64,000 bases of DNA from Paenibacillus sp. FSL H8-0079 (GCF_037991315.1 NZ_CP150300.1:2728001-2792000); one strand, 5' to 3'; shown: positions 15,544 to 24,989, counted from the stretch's first letter. The notes: generated by a model from the sequence alone, not told the origin. Translations and numbers: made by a program.

Positions 15544-18291
15544 GTGTCTAAATCCATTACAGAGAGCCGGTCTCTGTTCGAACAATTGTACACGCACGCA
15601 CCCATAGGCATTGCTGTCGCTTCACATGTGAATGGACGTTGGTTGCAGCTTAATCCGGCATTTTGCGAGATGCTCGCATACAGTGAAGATGAACTAATCG
15701 ATACGTCGGTCATACATATGATCTATGAAGAAGATCTGAACATGGAGGAATTCCGCAGCAAATTCTGGGAAATGACCCATGAAACACGCCCAATGTATGA
15801 GACGGAGTTCCGTCTGAAACGAAAAGACGGTTCGTTATTATGGGCAACCATTAGAGCTTGCATTGTGAGGGATGAAACGAATGGTGAGCCATTGTATCTG
15901 TTGGTACAGGCTGCTGACATTACGAAACAAAAGGATGCAGAGGAACGCCTCATTGTGCAGCGTAAGCAACTGGAAGAGAGCAGTCGCATTTCACGTCTGC
16001 TGGCAGAATCTTCGCTTGACCTGATTGCCATACATCAAGCCGATCCTGATCGTACATTCAAGTATGTATCGGATGCATGCAAAAGCATGTTGGGCTATGA
16101 ACCGGAAGAAGTAATAGGTAAGCCGGGAGTATTCGTTATCTATCCCGAGGATATCCCTTTGGTTGAAGCCTACGTGGAGGAGCAGAAGCGGGGTTTGGCT
16201 CCGAAACGAATTAGTTACCGACTGCAGCATAAGGATGGATCTACGGTATGGGCAGACACAATTACTCATTATGTATATAACGATTCAGGTACACTGATGG
16301 AGATGGTCGCGGTAACTCGTGATATCTCAGCCAGTCAGCAACAACAATTAAGTCTGCAGGAGTACAGATCGTTATTTGACTGTAACCCGCTGGGAGTCGC
16401 TTCTCTAGATCTGGAAGGCAATCTGTTGAAGGCCAACGTGGGTCAGGAACAATTGACAGGACACACCAAGGAGGAGCTGCTCAGTCGACCTTTTGATCAT
16501 CTCGTTGATCCTGGGGATCTGGAGAAGACTCGTCATCATTTTGAAGAGACGGTGAAAGGCACTGCACAGAGCTACGAGATAGGTCTGATTCACAAGGATG
16601 GGCAACGAATTGAGACGAGTGTGATTAATGTTCCCATTTTACTTGAGGACAAAGTCGTTGGAATCTACGGGATCACCAGTGACATTACTGAGTCCAAACG
16701 TTACGTGGAAGAAATCGAGAACCTGAGTTATGAACGGGCACTGATTCTGAATGGCTTGTCTGAGGGTGTGATTGGACTGGATCTGGAAGGCAATCTGAAC
16801 TTTGCCAATCCGGCCGCCGCGGAGATTATGAATTTCTGTCCAAGTGAAATGAATGGTAGACCGCTCGAACAGATGATGATCCAAATGCAGAGCGAAGGCA
16901 TCCCTTATGCATCCAAGGATACACCGATTCTGCAGGCTGTACGTGAGGGACGAAGTCTCCCGCGTACCGAATCCGTATTTTGGAGACCGGATGGGTCTAG
17001 TTTCCTGGCTGAGTTTCAATTGAAGCCGATTATGGATCAGGGGAGAACCCGTGGAGCCGTTTTGGTTTTCCGTGATATGACATCGGTGAAAGACATCATA
17101 CGTGCCAAGGAAGCAGCAGAACATGCAGACCGTGCGAAGTCCGAGTTTCTCGCTATCATGAGTCATGAGCTTCGTACGCCATTGAACGGCATTATGGGCA
17201 TGGCTCATCTGTTGATGGAAACCGAGCTGGATGAGGAACAGAAAGGCTTTGCGGAAATCATCATTGACAGTGGTGAATCTCTTTTGTACATTTTGAATGA
17301 AATTCTGGATTTCAGCAAAATCGAGGCAGGCAAAATGGATCTGGAGCGCGCACCTGTAGATATTAAGGCGATGCTGAGTGGTGTGATCGAACTGTTTGCA
17401 CTGAAAGCCTCTGAGAAAAATATTGAACTCTACTGTGAAATGTCAGATCACATTCCTGAACGTGTTCGAGGGGATGAGACGCGGATCCGGCAGGTGTTGA
17501 TTAATCTGGTGGGTAATGCCGTTAAATTCACAGAGCAGGGCCGCATTACGGTGAAGGTAGGCGTTGATTTCTCAGAGGAACATGGTCAGGATCACCTGAT
17601 GTTGATCTTTAAGGTCCAAGATACAGGAATCGGTATTCCAATGGAGAAGCAGCACCAACTGTTCCAATCCTTCTCACAGCTTGATCCGGCCATCAATCGC
17701 AAGTTTGGCGGGACAGGTCTGGGACTTGCGATTAGCAAGAAACTGGTGGAGTTAATGGGTGGAGCGATTGGCGTTCAGAGTGAGATTGGAGAGGGGGCAG
17801 AGTTTCAGTTCACCCTGGTGCTTGAACGCTGGCTCGATGAAAGTAGTGACCCGATCGAGGTCGCCGGGAATGATGAACTGCCATTGGATCGAGCAAGTCT
17901 TGCGAATAACATCAAAATTTTGATTGCTGAAGATCAGGCAGTCAATAGTCATCTGCTGGAGGAAATGCTGCGTAAATTTGGCGGGGTATGTGATATTGTT
18001 GAAAATGGTGCACAGGCCGTTGAGTTATTGAACAATGTACAATATGACCTGGTGTTCATGGATATTCAAATGCCGATTATGGATGGTATTGAAGCGACCT
18101 GCAAAATCAGGCAGACCCATCCGGAGATCCCGGTCATCGCAGCGATTACAGCCTTTGCAGGCGCCAGTGACCGTGAGGAGTGTCTGAAATGCGGAATGCA
18201 GGACTTTATCAGCAAACCGTTCCATTCTACAGAGATTAGCCGTGTACTGAATACATGGGTCCCATACATCCGCTCTCAAAGAGTAGAGTAA
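15544..18291 (+). CDS. Hybrid sensor histidine kinase with four PAS domains and a receiver
   Basis: About 915 residues without membrane segments. Four PAS domains come first (starting near SLFEQLYTHAPIG, SRLLAESSLDLIA, YRSLFDCNPLGVA and LILNGLSEGVIGL), then a HisKA dimerisation domain (MSHELRTPLNG, His541), a HATPase domain (NLVGNAVKF, DTGIGIP, GGTGLGLAISKK) and a C-terminal receiver (VFMDIQMPIMDG, Asp840; SKPF near the end). It should autophosphorylate on His541 and relay to its own Asp840. No Hpt protein or separate response regulator is adjacent, so the output is unknown. GTG 15544 suits AAAGGAGG; an in-frame ATG at 15484 has no ribosome site. The signal is probably cytoplasmic. Confidence 0.92.
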   Translation: MSKSITESRSLFEQLYTHAPIGIAVASHVNGRWLQLNPAFCEMLAYSEDELIDTSVIHMIYEEDLNMEEFRSKFWEMTHETRPMYETEFRLKRKDGSLLWATIRACIVRDETNGEPLYLLVQAADITKQKDAEERLIVQRKQLEESSRISRLLAESSLDLIAIHQADPDRTFKYVSDACKSMLGYEPEEVIGKPGVFVIYPEDIPLVEAYVEEQKRGLAPKRISYRLQHKDGSTVWADTITHYVYNDSGTLMEMVAVTRDISASQQQQLSLQEYRSLFDCNPLGVASLDLEGNLLKANVGQEQLTGHTKEELLSRPFDHLVDPGDLEKTRHHFEETVKGTAQSYEIGLIHKDGQRIETSVINVPILLEDKVVGIYGITSDITESKRYVEEIENLSYERALILNGLSEGVIGLDLEGNLNFANPAAAEIMNFCPSEMNGRPLEQMMIQMQSEGIPYASKDTPILQAVREGRSLPRTESVFWRPDGSSFLAEFQLKPIMDQGRTRGAVLVFRDMTSVKDIIRAKEAAEHADRAKSEFLAIMSHELRTPLNGIMGMAHLLMETELDEEQKGFAEIIIDSGESLLYILNEILDFSKIEAGKMDLERAPVDIKAMLSGVIELFALKASEKNIELYCEMSDHIPERVRGDETRIRQVLINLVGNAVKFTEQGRITVKVGVDFSEEHGQDHLMLIFKVQDTGIGIPMEKQHQLFQSFSQLDPAINRKFGGTGLGLAISKKLVELMGGAIGVQSEIGEGAEFQFTLVLERWLDESSDPIEVAGNDELPLDRASLANNIKILIAEDQAVNSHLLEEMLRKFGGVCDIVENGAQAVELLNNVQYDLVFMDIQMPIMDGIEATCKIRQTHPEIPVIAAITAFAGASDREECLKCGMQDFISKPFHSTEISRVLNTWVPYIRSQRVE

Positions 18292-18297
18292 CAGGAA

Positions 18298-18336
18298 AAA
18301 TAACCTGTGCCTTGAAAATCAAGGTCCAGGTTATTC
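18298..18336. terminator. Hairpin between convergent genes
   Basis: AATAACCTG and CAGGTTATT pair, with an inner CCTTG/CAAGG stem. T-rich sequence follows but there is no clean T run, so strength is uncertain. It could act in both directions. Confidence 0.5.
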
Positions 18337-18375
18337 TGTCTTTCAGTCCTATTCATAGGCTCCTGATAACAAGGA

Positions 18376-18588
18376 TCAGGACCATCCTCCGATTAACCCG
18401 GAGAGGGTTACGCATTCGTCATCTTCCAATTCTGCAATCAGAGTGAGTTCTTCGTTGTCTTGTGGATCAACGGAGAATAATTCACGGCGTCCGTCTTCGT
18501 GTACAATAATGACTAACTGATTGCCGCCCTTTGTATCAAACTGGTACTTAACTCCGATACCAGGTAGTGGGCATTCCCGGATATTCAT
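18376..18588 (-). CDS. KhtT-like N-terminal regulatory module, stand-alone
   Basis: A 70-residue protein that matches the N-terminal part of KhtT, the regulatory subunit of the KhtTU K+/H+ antiporter (MNIRECPLPGIGVKYQF, VIIVHEDGRREL, LSGLIGG). Full-length KhtT is about 165 residues and ends in an RCK_C (TrkA-C) ligand domain, which is absent here, and no antiporter gene is adjacent. It is either a remnant or a free-standing small regulator. ATG 18588 is chosen: GAGGTGA lies 8 bases upstream, and the GTG at 18600 is inside that site. The frame is intact with a good ribosome site, which argues against a dead fragment. Confidence 0.75.
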   Translation of the reverse strand: MNIRECPLPGIGVKYQFDTKGGNQLVIIVHEDGRRELFSVDPQDNEELTLIAELEDDECVTLSGLIGGWS

Positions 18589-18708
18589 GAAACCTGTCAC
18601 CTCTTTAGCTTTTGCTTAATTAAAAATCTAACCGTTCACACAGTACGGATGTATTCTACTATCCATAACACCGTTTGGCAAGTCACAAATAAAATTATTG
18701 TGATGGAA

Positions 18709-19464
18709 TTAACGTTTACCGCGATGTGATCTTGCACTTTGACGCTGTCTGGTCCGTCTGCGGCGAACGAAAATCCAGATGAGCAGTGCAACGATTAACA
18801 ATAAGCCAAGGACTGCCACAATGATGATATTCCGGATATTGGGAACCTGTACAGTCAGATCTAGCTTATTCATCTGGAGTGGTGAAACGTGCCAAATGAG
18901 CGTTTTTCCACCATCCTCCACCTGGTCCGCGTTGGAATCGGCTGCCTTGATGGGCAAAGACAACTTGAAGTCAAAGTTAACATCTTTTAACAAGAGGTTC
19001 TTCAGAAAGCTAGGCACCTTGTTAATTTGGTTTTTGATCTCACCATCCGGCATGGACTCCATGAGATCGGCTTCTGCTGTGATATGCATTTTGGAAGTGA
19101 AGAAGCCAGCTGTAGTGGATTGTTCAACCTGGATGCCTTGGGGTAACTTGGACGTATCAAAGCTGGTCGTATTGTTTTTTTCATAATGGGTTGTCGCGGT
19201 GAGTTGCTTCTGATCTCCCTGTTCCGAAACCTCTGCCTGGAAGTTATTTCGATTCAATGCATCTGCGATCAGAGGCATGAGATTGTCTTGTCCGATCTTT
19301 CCAAGTGCAGAGTTGGTTACATTGAGATTGAGATCCAGATCCGTTGATCCATCCATATTCACCGTTAGATGCGCTTCTCCATCCGCACAGGCGGATAAAA
19401 TAGATAACATAAGGACTAGTAAAACAGTAATCATTAGCTGACGTAAAGGAATGCGAGTCGACAT
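18709..19464 (-). CDS. LppM-like / DUF3153-type lipoprotein with C-terminal membrane anchor
   Basis: A 251-residue exported protein. The lipobox LSILSAC lies near residue 25-29 and is followed by a beta-rich extracellular domain (HLTVNMDGSTDLDLNLNV), then a transmembrane helix (NIIIVAVLGLLLIVALLIWIF) and a very basic cytoplasmic tail (RRRRTRQRQSARSHRGKR). It is thus anchored at both ends. The arrangement recalls the LppM/DUF3153 proteins; their function in Firmicutes is unknown to me. The start is taken at 19464 because AAAGG precedes it and it gives a proper signal peptide; the longer frame to 19569 adds residues with no export signal. Confidence 0.8.
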   Translation of the reverse strand: MSTRIPLRQLMITVLLVLMLSILSACADGEAHLTVNMDGSTDLDLNLNVTNSALGKIGQDNLMPLIADALNRNNFQAEVSEQGDQKQLTATTHYEKNNTTSFDTSKLPQGIQVEQSTTAGFFTSKMHITAEADLMESMPDGEIKNQINKVPSFLKNLLLKDVNFDFKLSLPIKAADSNADQVEDGGKTLIWHVSPLQMNKLDLTVQVPNIRNIIIVAVLGLLLIVALLIWIFVRRRRTRQRQSARSHRGKR

Positions 19465-19664
19465 GTCTTTCAACCTTTCTGCGTAAATATCCAAATTCCA
19501 ATTCATAGAAGTATAGTATACACCGTAAGCATGGCGGATGAAACTTTGACAGTGCAGCAAGATAAGCATGATACAATGAGAATGGGGACATAATTGATTT
19601 ATTAAAATTAAAGATTTCGTATTTTTGTCAATGTTCGGTCAATTCAAACGGGGCTTCACCGTGT

Positions 19665-19680
19665 ACACTAGTAGTAGTGT
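19665..19680. promoter_or_regulatory. Inverted repeat upstream of the microprotein gene
   Basis: ACACTA-GTAG-TAGTGT is a perfect 6-bp inverted repeat 33 bases before the 30-residue ORF, in the divergent region between it and the LppM-like gene. A possible operator; no known regulator is recognised. Confidence 0.35.
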
Positions 19681-19712
19681 GATGAATATACGGAAGCAGG
19701 GAGGTTACATTC

Positions 19713-19805
19713 ATGACATATATCATTATTATGGCTGTTATTATGGTCGTGGGCATGGTCGGAATGGGCTGGTTCTATCAGATTATGGATAAAGACCAAA
19801 GCTAG
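19713..19805 (+). CDS. 30-residue membrane microprotein
   Basis: MTYIIIMAVIMVVGMVGM is a single transmembrane segment, followed by GWFYQIMDKDQS. GGGAGG sits 8 bases upstream of the ATG, and a hairpin follows the stop. The short polar tail after an aromatic belt (GWFYQ) is typical of small one-pass membrane proteins. Function is unknown. Confidence rests on the ribosome site, the clean hydrophobic profile and the isolated position. Confidence 0.6.
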   Translation: MTYIIIMAVIMVVGMVGMGWFYQIMDKDQS

Positions 19806-19832
19806 TATTCATTAATTGTGGAAATGAAGAGA

Positions 19833-19875
19833 CAAGCCTATAAGCTGGCTTCGCTAATGCGAGGCGGGCTTATTT
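19833..19875 (+). terminator. Weak hairpin terminator after the microprotein gene
   Basis: AAGCC and GGCTT enclose an inner GCTTCGC/GCGAGGC stem, followed by ATTTGTG rather than a clean T run. Confidence 0.45.
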
Positions 19876-20070
19876 GTGTGGAAAAACATCTTGAATTGCA
19901 AGACCTTACATTGGCACGTAATATATATGACCAGTCGTGTTGCACGATTTGACCGATGGACAAATATTTTTCGTAAAGATGGGATTTTTTAGCTGCTCTT
20001 TTGTATAATAGGGGATAGTTTAACTCGGGATATTCCCGAAATTCTGCCAAACAGGAAAGGGTGTACATAA

Positions 20071-21765
20071 ATGAAATTTGGTGAGTATACGTATACACGT
20101 CCCGATCTGGAACACATCAAGACATCTTTCCGTGAGCTGCTGAGCGGTTTCGAAGCTGCGGCAACGGTTGAAGAACAAAGCGGATTCATGGATCAGATTA
20201 ACGCGCTGCGCAGTGATTTTGAGACGCAAGCCCAATTGGTCTACATCCGTCATTCTATTGATACGAATGATGAGTTTTACAAGGCGGAGAACGAATTTTT
20301 GGATGAGAACGCACCAATTGTGCAGGAATACATCACGGATTTTTACCGCGCGCTGGTTAACTCCAAATTCCGCAATGAGTTGGAACAAAAATGGGGTTCA
20401 CAGCTGTTCCAGCTGGCGGATCTTTCATTGAAAACATTCAGCCCGGAAATTATCGAAGAACTCCAGAAGGAGAACAAACTTTCCACAGAATACAATCAGT
20501 TGATCGCTTCGGCCAAAATTCCGTTTGAAGGTGAAGAGCGCACGTTGCCACAACTTCATCCATTTGAACTGTCCACGGATCGCTCCATGCGTGAGCGTGC
20601 TTCGGAAGCCAGATATACGTTCATGGCTGAGCACGAGGCTGAATTCGATCGTATTTACGACGAACTGGTTAAAGTACGTACACAGATCGCGAAGAAACTG
20701 GGATATCCAAGCTATGTGGAACTCGGCTATGATCGCATGAACCGTACAGACTACAATGCCGAGATGGTAGCCAACTTCCGTGCACAAGTTCGCGATTATA
20801 TCGTGCCTGTAGCGACCAAGCTCAGAGAGCGCCAGCGTAATCGGATTGATGTGGAGACGTTGTATTTTTATGATCAGGGCTTCAGCTTCAAGACGGGTAA
20901 CCCGACTCCGAAGGGTGACGCGGACTGGATTATTGAACATGGTAAAAAAATGTATGCTGAATTATCGCCAGAGACGGATGCCTTTTTCCAAATGATGACG
21001 GAAAATGAGCTAATGGATCTGGTAAGCAAAAAAGGTAAACAGGGCGGTGGATATTGTACGTTCCTGAACGATTACAAAGTGCCGTTCATCTTCTCTAACT
21101 TCAACGGTACATCGGGAGATATTGATGTATTGACGCATGAAGCAGGTCATGCTTTCCAGGTCTATGAGAGCCGTGATTTTGCAGTGCCTGAATACAACTG
21201 GCCGACGTATGAATCGGCTGAGATTCATTCCATGAGCATGGAGTTCTTCACATGGCCGTGGATGAACTTGTTCTTCAAGGAAGATACGGACAAGTACAAG
21301 TTTGATCACCTGTCTTCTGGTCTGTTGTTCATTCCGTATGGCGTAGCCGTGGATGAATTCCAGCATTTTGTGTATGCGAATCCGGAAGCTACACCAGCGG
21401 AACGCAAACAGGCATGGCGCAACATTGAGAAGACCTATCTGCCACACATCAATTACAAAGATAATGCGTATTTGGAGCAGGGTGGTTTCTGGCATAAACA
21501 GGGTCACATTTTCTCATCGCCATTCTATTATATTGACTATACGCTGGCACAAATCTGTGCCTTCCAGTTCTGGAAACGCAGCAACGAAGATGTGAAGTCC
21601 GCATGGGCCGACTATCTGACATTGTGCAAAGCGGGAGGAAGCCTATCCTTCACTGGATTGGTTGAACTGGCTGGATTGAACTCTCCATTCGAGGACGGTT
21701 GTGTATCCTCCGTAATTGGGGATATTGAGGCATGGCTTGACGGCGTGAACGATAAGGCCCTGTAA
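20071..21765 (+). CDS. M3 family oligoendopeptidase (PepF-like)
   Basis: A 564-residue cytoplasmic zinc peptidase. The HExxH site is LTHEAGHAFQ (His356), with the downstream glutamate in ESAEIHSMSMEFF, as in the M3 family (PepF, thimet oligopeptidase). It cleaves short peptides, probably imported ones. GAAAGGG supports the start. No signal peptide is present. The peptide-type ABC importer operon begins 1.6 kb downstream but is transcribed separately, so any link is only suggestive. Confidence 0.93.
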   Translation: MKFGEYTYTRPDLEHIKTSFRELLSGFEAAATVEEQSGFMDQINALRSDFETQAQLVYIRHSIDTNDEFYKAENEFLDENAPIVQEYITDFYRALVNSKFRNELEQKWGSQLFQLADLSLKTFSPEIIEELQKENKLSTEYNQLIASAKIPFEGEERTLPQLHPFELSTDRSMRERASEARYTFMAEHEAEFDRIYDELVKVRTQIAKKLGYPSYVELGYDRMNRTDYNAEMVANFRAQVRDYIVPVATKLRERQRNRIDVETLYFYDQGFSFKTGNPTPKGDADWIIEHGKKMYAELSPETDAFFQMMTENELMDLVSKKGKQGGGYCTFLNDYKVPFIFSNFNGTSGDIDVLTHEAGHAFQVYESRDFAVPEYNWPTYESAEIHSMSMEFFTWPWMNLFFKEDTDKYKFDHLSSGLLFIPYGVAVDEFQHFVYANPEATPAERKQAWRNIEKTYLPHINYKDNAYLEQGGFWHKQGHIFSSPFYYIDYTLAQICAFQFWKRSNEDVKSAWADYLTLCKAGGSLSFTGLVELAGLNSPFEDGCVSSVIGDIEAWLDGVNDKAL

Positions 21766-21841
21766 GCCATAGTAGATATGCTTTTAGTGAAAGCATCTTC
21801 CATTATAGAATAAGTAGTGGGGGGCTTTAAAATCGACAAGT

Positions 21842-21882
21842 GAGACGGCTTGGAGACCTGCGGGTGTCTGAGTCGTCTTTTT
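21842..21882 (+). terminator. Rho-independent terminator
   Basis: GAGACGGCT...GAGACC pairs with GGTGTCTGAGTCGTC and ends in five T. Confidence 0.8.
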
Positions 21883-21929
21883 CATTGCGGGTAAAAATCC
21901 GATCTCAGTGTAACATTTATCGGACTCAT

Positions 21930-21972
21930 TGTGATTTATTTCACTATATCTGAAAACGGATTCAGTTACAAT
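21930..21972 (+). promoter_or_regulatory. FNR box and class II promoter of the alcohol dehydrogenase gene
   Basis: TGTGATTTATTTCACT (21930-21945) matches the Bacillus FNR consensus TGTGA-N6-TCACT exactly. A -10 hexamer TACAAT lies at 21967-21972, putting the start of transcription near 21979 and the centre of the FNR box at about -41.5, the standard class II activator position. There is no good -35, as expected of an activator-dependent promoter. Confidence 0.8.
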
Positions 21973-22010
21973 GGAGATAGTAAATCAGGGGTTACAGGAG
22001 GCTGGTTCAA

Positions 22011-23162
22011 ATGGCAACACATGCATATTATGTTCCGCCCGTGAACTTGATGGGTAGAGGATGTTTACAGGAAGCAGGCCAGATGATTGAACAGATGGGT
22101 ATCCGCAAAGCGCTGGTTGTAAGTGATCGTCAATTAATTACTTCAGGCGTTGCAGAGCAGGTACTGTCTATATTACGAAAATCAGGGTTAGACTATGTCG
22201 TATATGATGAGGTTCAGCCTAATCCAACATGTCAGAATGTACATGACGGACTTCGAGTATTCCAGGATCATGGCTGTGACGCCATTATATCGATAGGCGG
22301 AGGTTCACCGCAGGATGCTGCCAAAGGCATTGGCATTGTAGCTACCAACGGTGGCCATATCCGTGAATATGAAGGATTGCATCAATCGAAACATAAGTCC
22401 GTGCCACTTGTGGCTTTTAACACAACGGCTGGCACATCGAGCGAGGTGACAATTAACTACGTGATTACAGATGAGGAACGTAAAGTGAAGATGGTGATGG
22501 TAGACCGCAACAGTCTGGTCTCCCTGTCGGTTAATGATCCGGAGCTGATGCTCAGCAAACCTGCAAGTCTCACAGCGGCCACAGGAATGGATGCGTTGAC
22601 CCATGCCGTAGAAGCGATGGTTACGCCGGGTGGATTTACAGTGACAAGTGCGACAGCTGCAGCAGCTGTTGAACTGATCTTCGAATATTTGCCAAGAGCT
22701 GTGAGAGACGGCAGTGATCTGGAAGCGCGGGAACATATGACGTACGCATGTTTTCTTGGCGGGATTGCTTTTAATAATGCTGGCCTGGGTTATGTGCATG
22801 CGATGGCGCATCAACTGGGTGGCGTATATGATCTGCCGCATGGTGTGTGCAACGCAATGTTACTCCCTTATGTGGAAGAGCTGAATGCCAAGCATGTACC
22901 GGGCAAATTCCGTCATATTGCTAAGGCAATCGGTATGGATGTGAAGGGTAGAAGTGATGAGGAGTGTTCAGATTACGTCATTGAGGCCATTCGACAGCTA
23001 TCGAAGGAAGTTGGTATCCCTGAGAAACTGTCTGAACTCGGCGTGAAAGATCCTGATGTTGAACTACTTGCTGATAACGCAATGAAAGATGCCTGTGCAC
23101 CAGGCAACCCATATCAACCGTCCAAGGATGAAGTGATGGAGCTGTTCCGCAAAATTATATAG
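22011..23162 (+). CDS. Iron-containing alcohol dehydrogenase, probably anaerobically induced
   Basis: A 383-residue group III (Fe-ADH) dehydrogenase. Visible are the NAD(P)-binding GGGSPQDAAKGIG, the metal-ligand block GMDALTHAVEA and HAMAHQLGGVYDLPHG, with the ligand histidines and aspartate in place. Such enzymes reduce aldehydes at the end of fermentation, or oxidise primary alcohols or diols; the substrate is not readable. The ribosome site is AGGAGG. The FNR class II promoter upstream implies expression when oxygen is scarce, in line with a fermentative role in regenerating NAD+. Confidence 0.92.
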   Translation: MATHAYYVPPVNLMGRGCLQEAGQMIEQMGIRKALVVSDRQLITSGVAEQVLSILRKSGLDYVVYDEVQPNPTCQNVHDGLRVFQDHGCDAIISIGGGSPQDAAKGIGIVATNGGHIREYEGLHQSKHKSVPLVAFNTTAGTSSEVTINYVITDEERKVKMVMVDRNSLVSLSVNDPELMLSKPASLTAATGMDALTHAVEAMVTPGGFTVTSATAAAAVELIFEYLPRAVRDGSDLEAREHMTYACFLGGIAFNNAGLGYVHAMAHQLGGVYDLPHGVCNAMLLPYVEELNAKHVPGKFRHIAKAIGMDVKGRSDEECSDYVIEAIRQLSKEVGIPEKLSELGVKDPDVELLADNAMKDACAPGNPYQPSKDEVMELFRKII

Positions 23163-23178
23163 ATTTGAGCACAAAGAG

Positions 23179-23204
23179 AGCCAGAGTATATTCTGGCTTT
23201 TTTA
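23179..23204 (+). terminator. Rho-independent terminator
   Basis: AGCCAGA-GTATAT-TCTGGCT followed by six T. Confidence 0.9.
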
Positions 23205-23296
23205 GTATTGTGTGAACTTCTGAGTCGGTTGAATACGGAACCATTTCCTGTAATGGATATATTAGTTTTAATCCTGCTGTAAGCAATATTTTTTGT

Positions 23297-23325
23297 TTGA
23301 CAGAGGGATTTCTTTGATCCATAAT
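23297..23325 (+). promoter_or_regulatory. Sigma-A promoter of the peptide-type importer operon
   Basis: TTGACA (perfect, 23297-23302), 17-base spacer, CATAAT (23320-23325), 48 bases before the first start codon of the seven-gene operon. Confidence 0.75.
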
Positions 23326-23372
23326 CAATCCATACTAATCAGATATGAATTATTGGAAGGGGATATTCAGAC

Positions 23373-24989
23373 ATGTCACAGTTTAAATTATCAGCCAGAA
23401 AGTCATTATGGGTAGGAGCTTTAGCGGTCCTATTATTAGTGATCGTTAGCGGATGCTCCGGGTCCAAGAATGATCCCGCTCCCAATACAGCAGCTCAGCC
23501 AGGTTCTAGTCAAGGTACGGATGATAAATCAACAGACGAGACTGTGGCGGGAGGCACCTTTGTCTACGGCAGGCCAGCTTCTGTAACCTCGTTTGATTTG
23601 CATAATCAAATCACGTCGAACAATGCTTTTGCGATTGATAAAGTATTTGAATCTTTGGTTGCTTTTGACAGCAAGGGAGAAATTGTGGATTGGCTTGCCA
23701 AGTCGCATAACATCAGTGATGACGGCTTGACGTATACGTTTGTGTTGCGTGATGGATTGAAATTCTCTAACGGCAGTGATGTTACTGCTGAAGATGCTGT
23801 ATTCTCTCTTGAGCGGCATTTGAAGGTTGGCGGCCCGCTGGCTATATCCGCCAAAGTGGATACGGTTAAAGCAACGGATAGCCAGACGCTGGTTATTACG
23901 CTTAAAGAGCCGTATACACCGTTTATCTCCGAGTTGTCCAACTTCTCGAATGGGATTATCCCGAACAATTTTGGTGGAGTTACGGAGGAAGAATTTTTCA
24001 AGAAACCGGTAGGTACGGGACCGTTCGTGGTTGAGCAGTGGGACCCGGCAGGCGATGTAACCTTTACTAAGAACACTCATTATTGGCAAGAAGGAAAACC
24101 TTCAGTGGATAAACTGGTGTACAAGCTGATTGAAGACGATAGTCAAGCCATCAACCAGCTGAAGGCAGGAGAAGTAAACGCGATTGAATCGTTGGCCCTG
24201 CAAAATGCCAATGAAATAAAGAATGGTGCAGATACAACCGTGGTAACGAACGGCAGTTGGGTGACAGAGCAAGTATTCTTCAATACGCTGGACAAGCATT
24301 TTTCCGATGTGCATGTTCGTCGTGCCCTGGCCCTGGCACTTGATCGTGACGGTCTGACTAAGGCGCTTACCTTCGGGTATGCACAGACCGCTAATTCATT
24401 GTTGCCTACGACGATTCCATATAATGCGAATGACACAATTAAGGCGCTGAACTTTGATGTAACTGCGGCGAAGGCAGAACTGGCAAAATCGGCTTTCCCA
24501 GATGGATTCACTACAAAATTGCTTGTAGCCTCAGGCAACAGCACTAGAGCGCAAGAAGCGCAAATCATTCAGGCAGCGGGAAAACAAATCGGCATCAACA
24601 TCGAGATTGAATCGATTGAGCTGGCAACCTTCCGTGAACGATTCTTTGCTTATGATTTTGCAGTAATGTTGAATAGTGGACAGGCGGATTCTCCTGAAGC
24701 AAACTCCATTATTGCTTTCCAGACCGATCCTGACGGATTCAGTAAATCGTACTGGACACATTACACCAATGATGAAGTAACCAAGCTTCTGTATCAAGGT
24801 CAAAAAACTGCAGACGGCGATGGTCGTGCGGAAATCTACTCCAAGCTGCTTCAGACGCTTGCCGATGAAGTGCCATATCTCCCGCTTTATTATCCCGACA
24901 TTCTGATCGGCGCTCGTTCTTCCGTAGATGGACTCGTGGTGTTGCCTAACGGCAGCGTACGGTTCGAAGACGTTCATATTCAGAAATGA
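23373..24989 (+). CDS. Family 5 (peptide/opine/nickel type) substrate-binding lipoprotein
   Basis: A 538-residue lipoprotein with lipobox LLLVIVSGC (Cys28), then a Ser/Pro/Thr-rich spacer and a solute-binding family 5 fold (FVYGRPASVTSFDLHNQ, DGLTYTFVLRDGLKFSNG, GTGPFVVEQWDPAGDVTFTKN, VRRALALALDRDGL). It delivers substrate to the permeases encoded next. The family binds di- and oligopeptides, opines, nickel complexes or glutathione; the substrate cannot be read. Its stop overlaps the next start (ATGA at 24986), showing translational coupling. It is the first gene of a seven-gene operon. Confidence 0.92.
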   Translation: MSQFKLSARKSLWVGALAVLLLVIVSGCSGSKNDPAPNTAAQPGSSQGTDDKSTDETVAGGTFVYGRPASVTSFDLHNQITSNNAFAIDKVFESLVAFDSKGEIVDWLAKSHNISDDGLTYTFVLRDGLKFSNGSDVTAEDAVFSLERHLKVGGPLAISAKVDTVKATDSQTLVITLKEPYTPFISELSNFSNGIIPNNFGGVTEEEFFKKPVGTGPFVVEQWDPAGDVTFTKNTHYWQEGKPSVDKLVYKLIEDDSQAINQLKAGEVNAIESLALQNANEIKNGADTTVVTNGSWVTEQVFFNTLDKHFSDVHVRRALALALDRDGLTKALTFGYAQTANSLLPTTIPYNANDTIKALNFDVTAAKAELAKSAFPDGFTTKLLVASGNSTRAQEAQIIQAAGKQIGINIEIESIELATFRERFFAYDFAVMLNSGQADSPEANSIIAFQTDPDGFSKSYWTHYTNDEVTKLLYQGQKTADGDGRAEIYSKLLQTLADEVPYLPLYYPDILIGARSSVDGLVVLPNGSVRFEDVHIQK

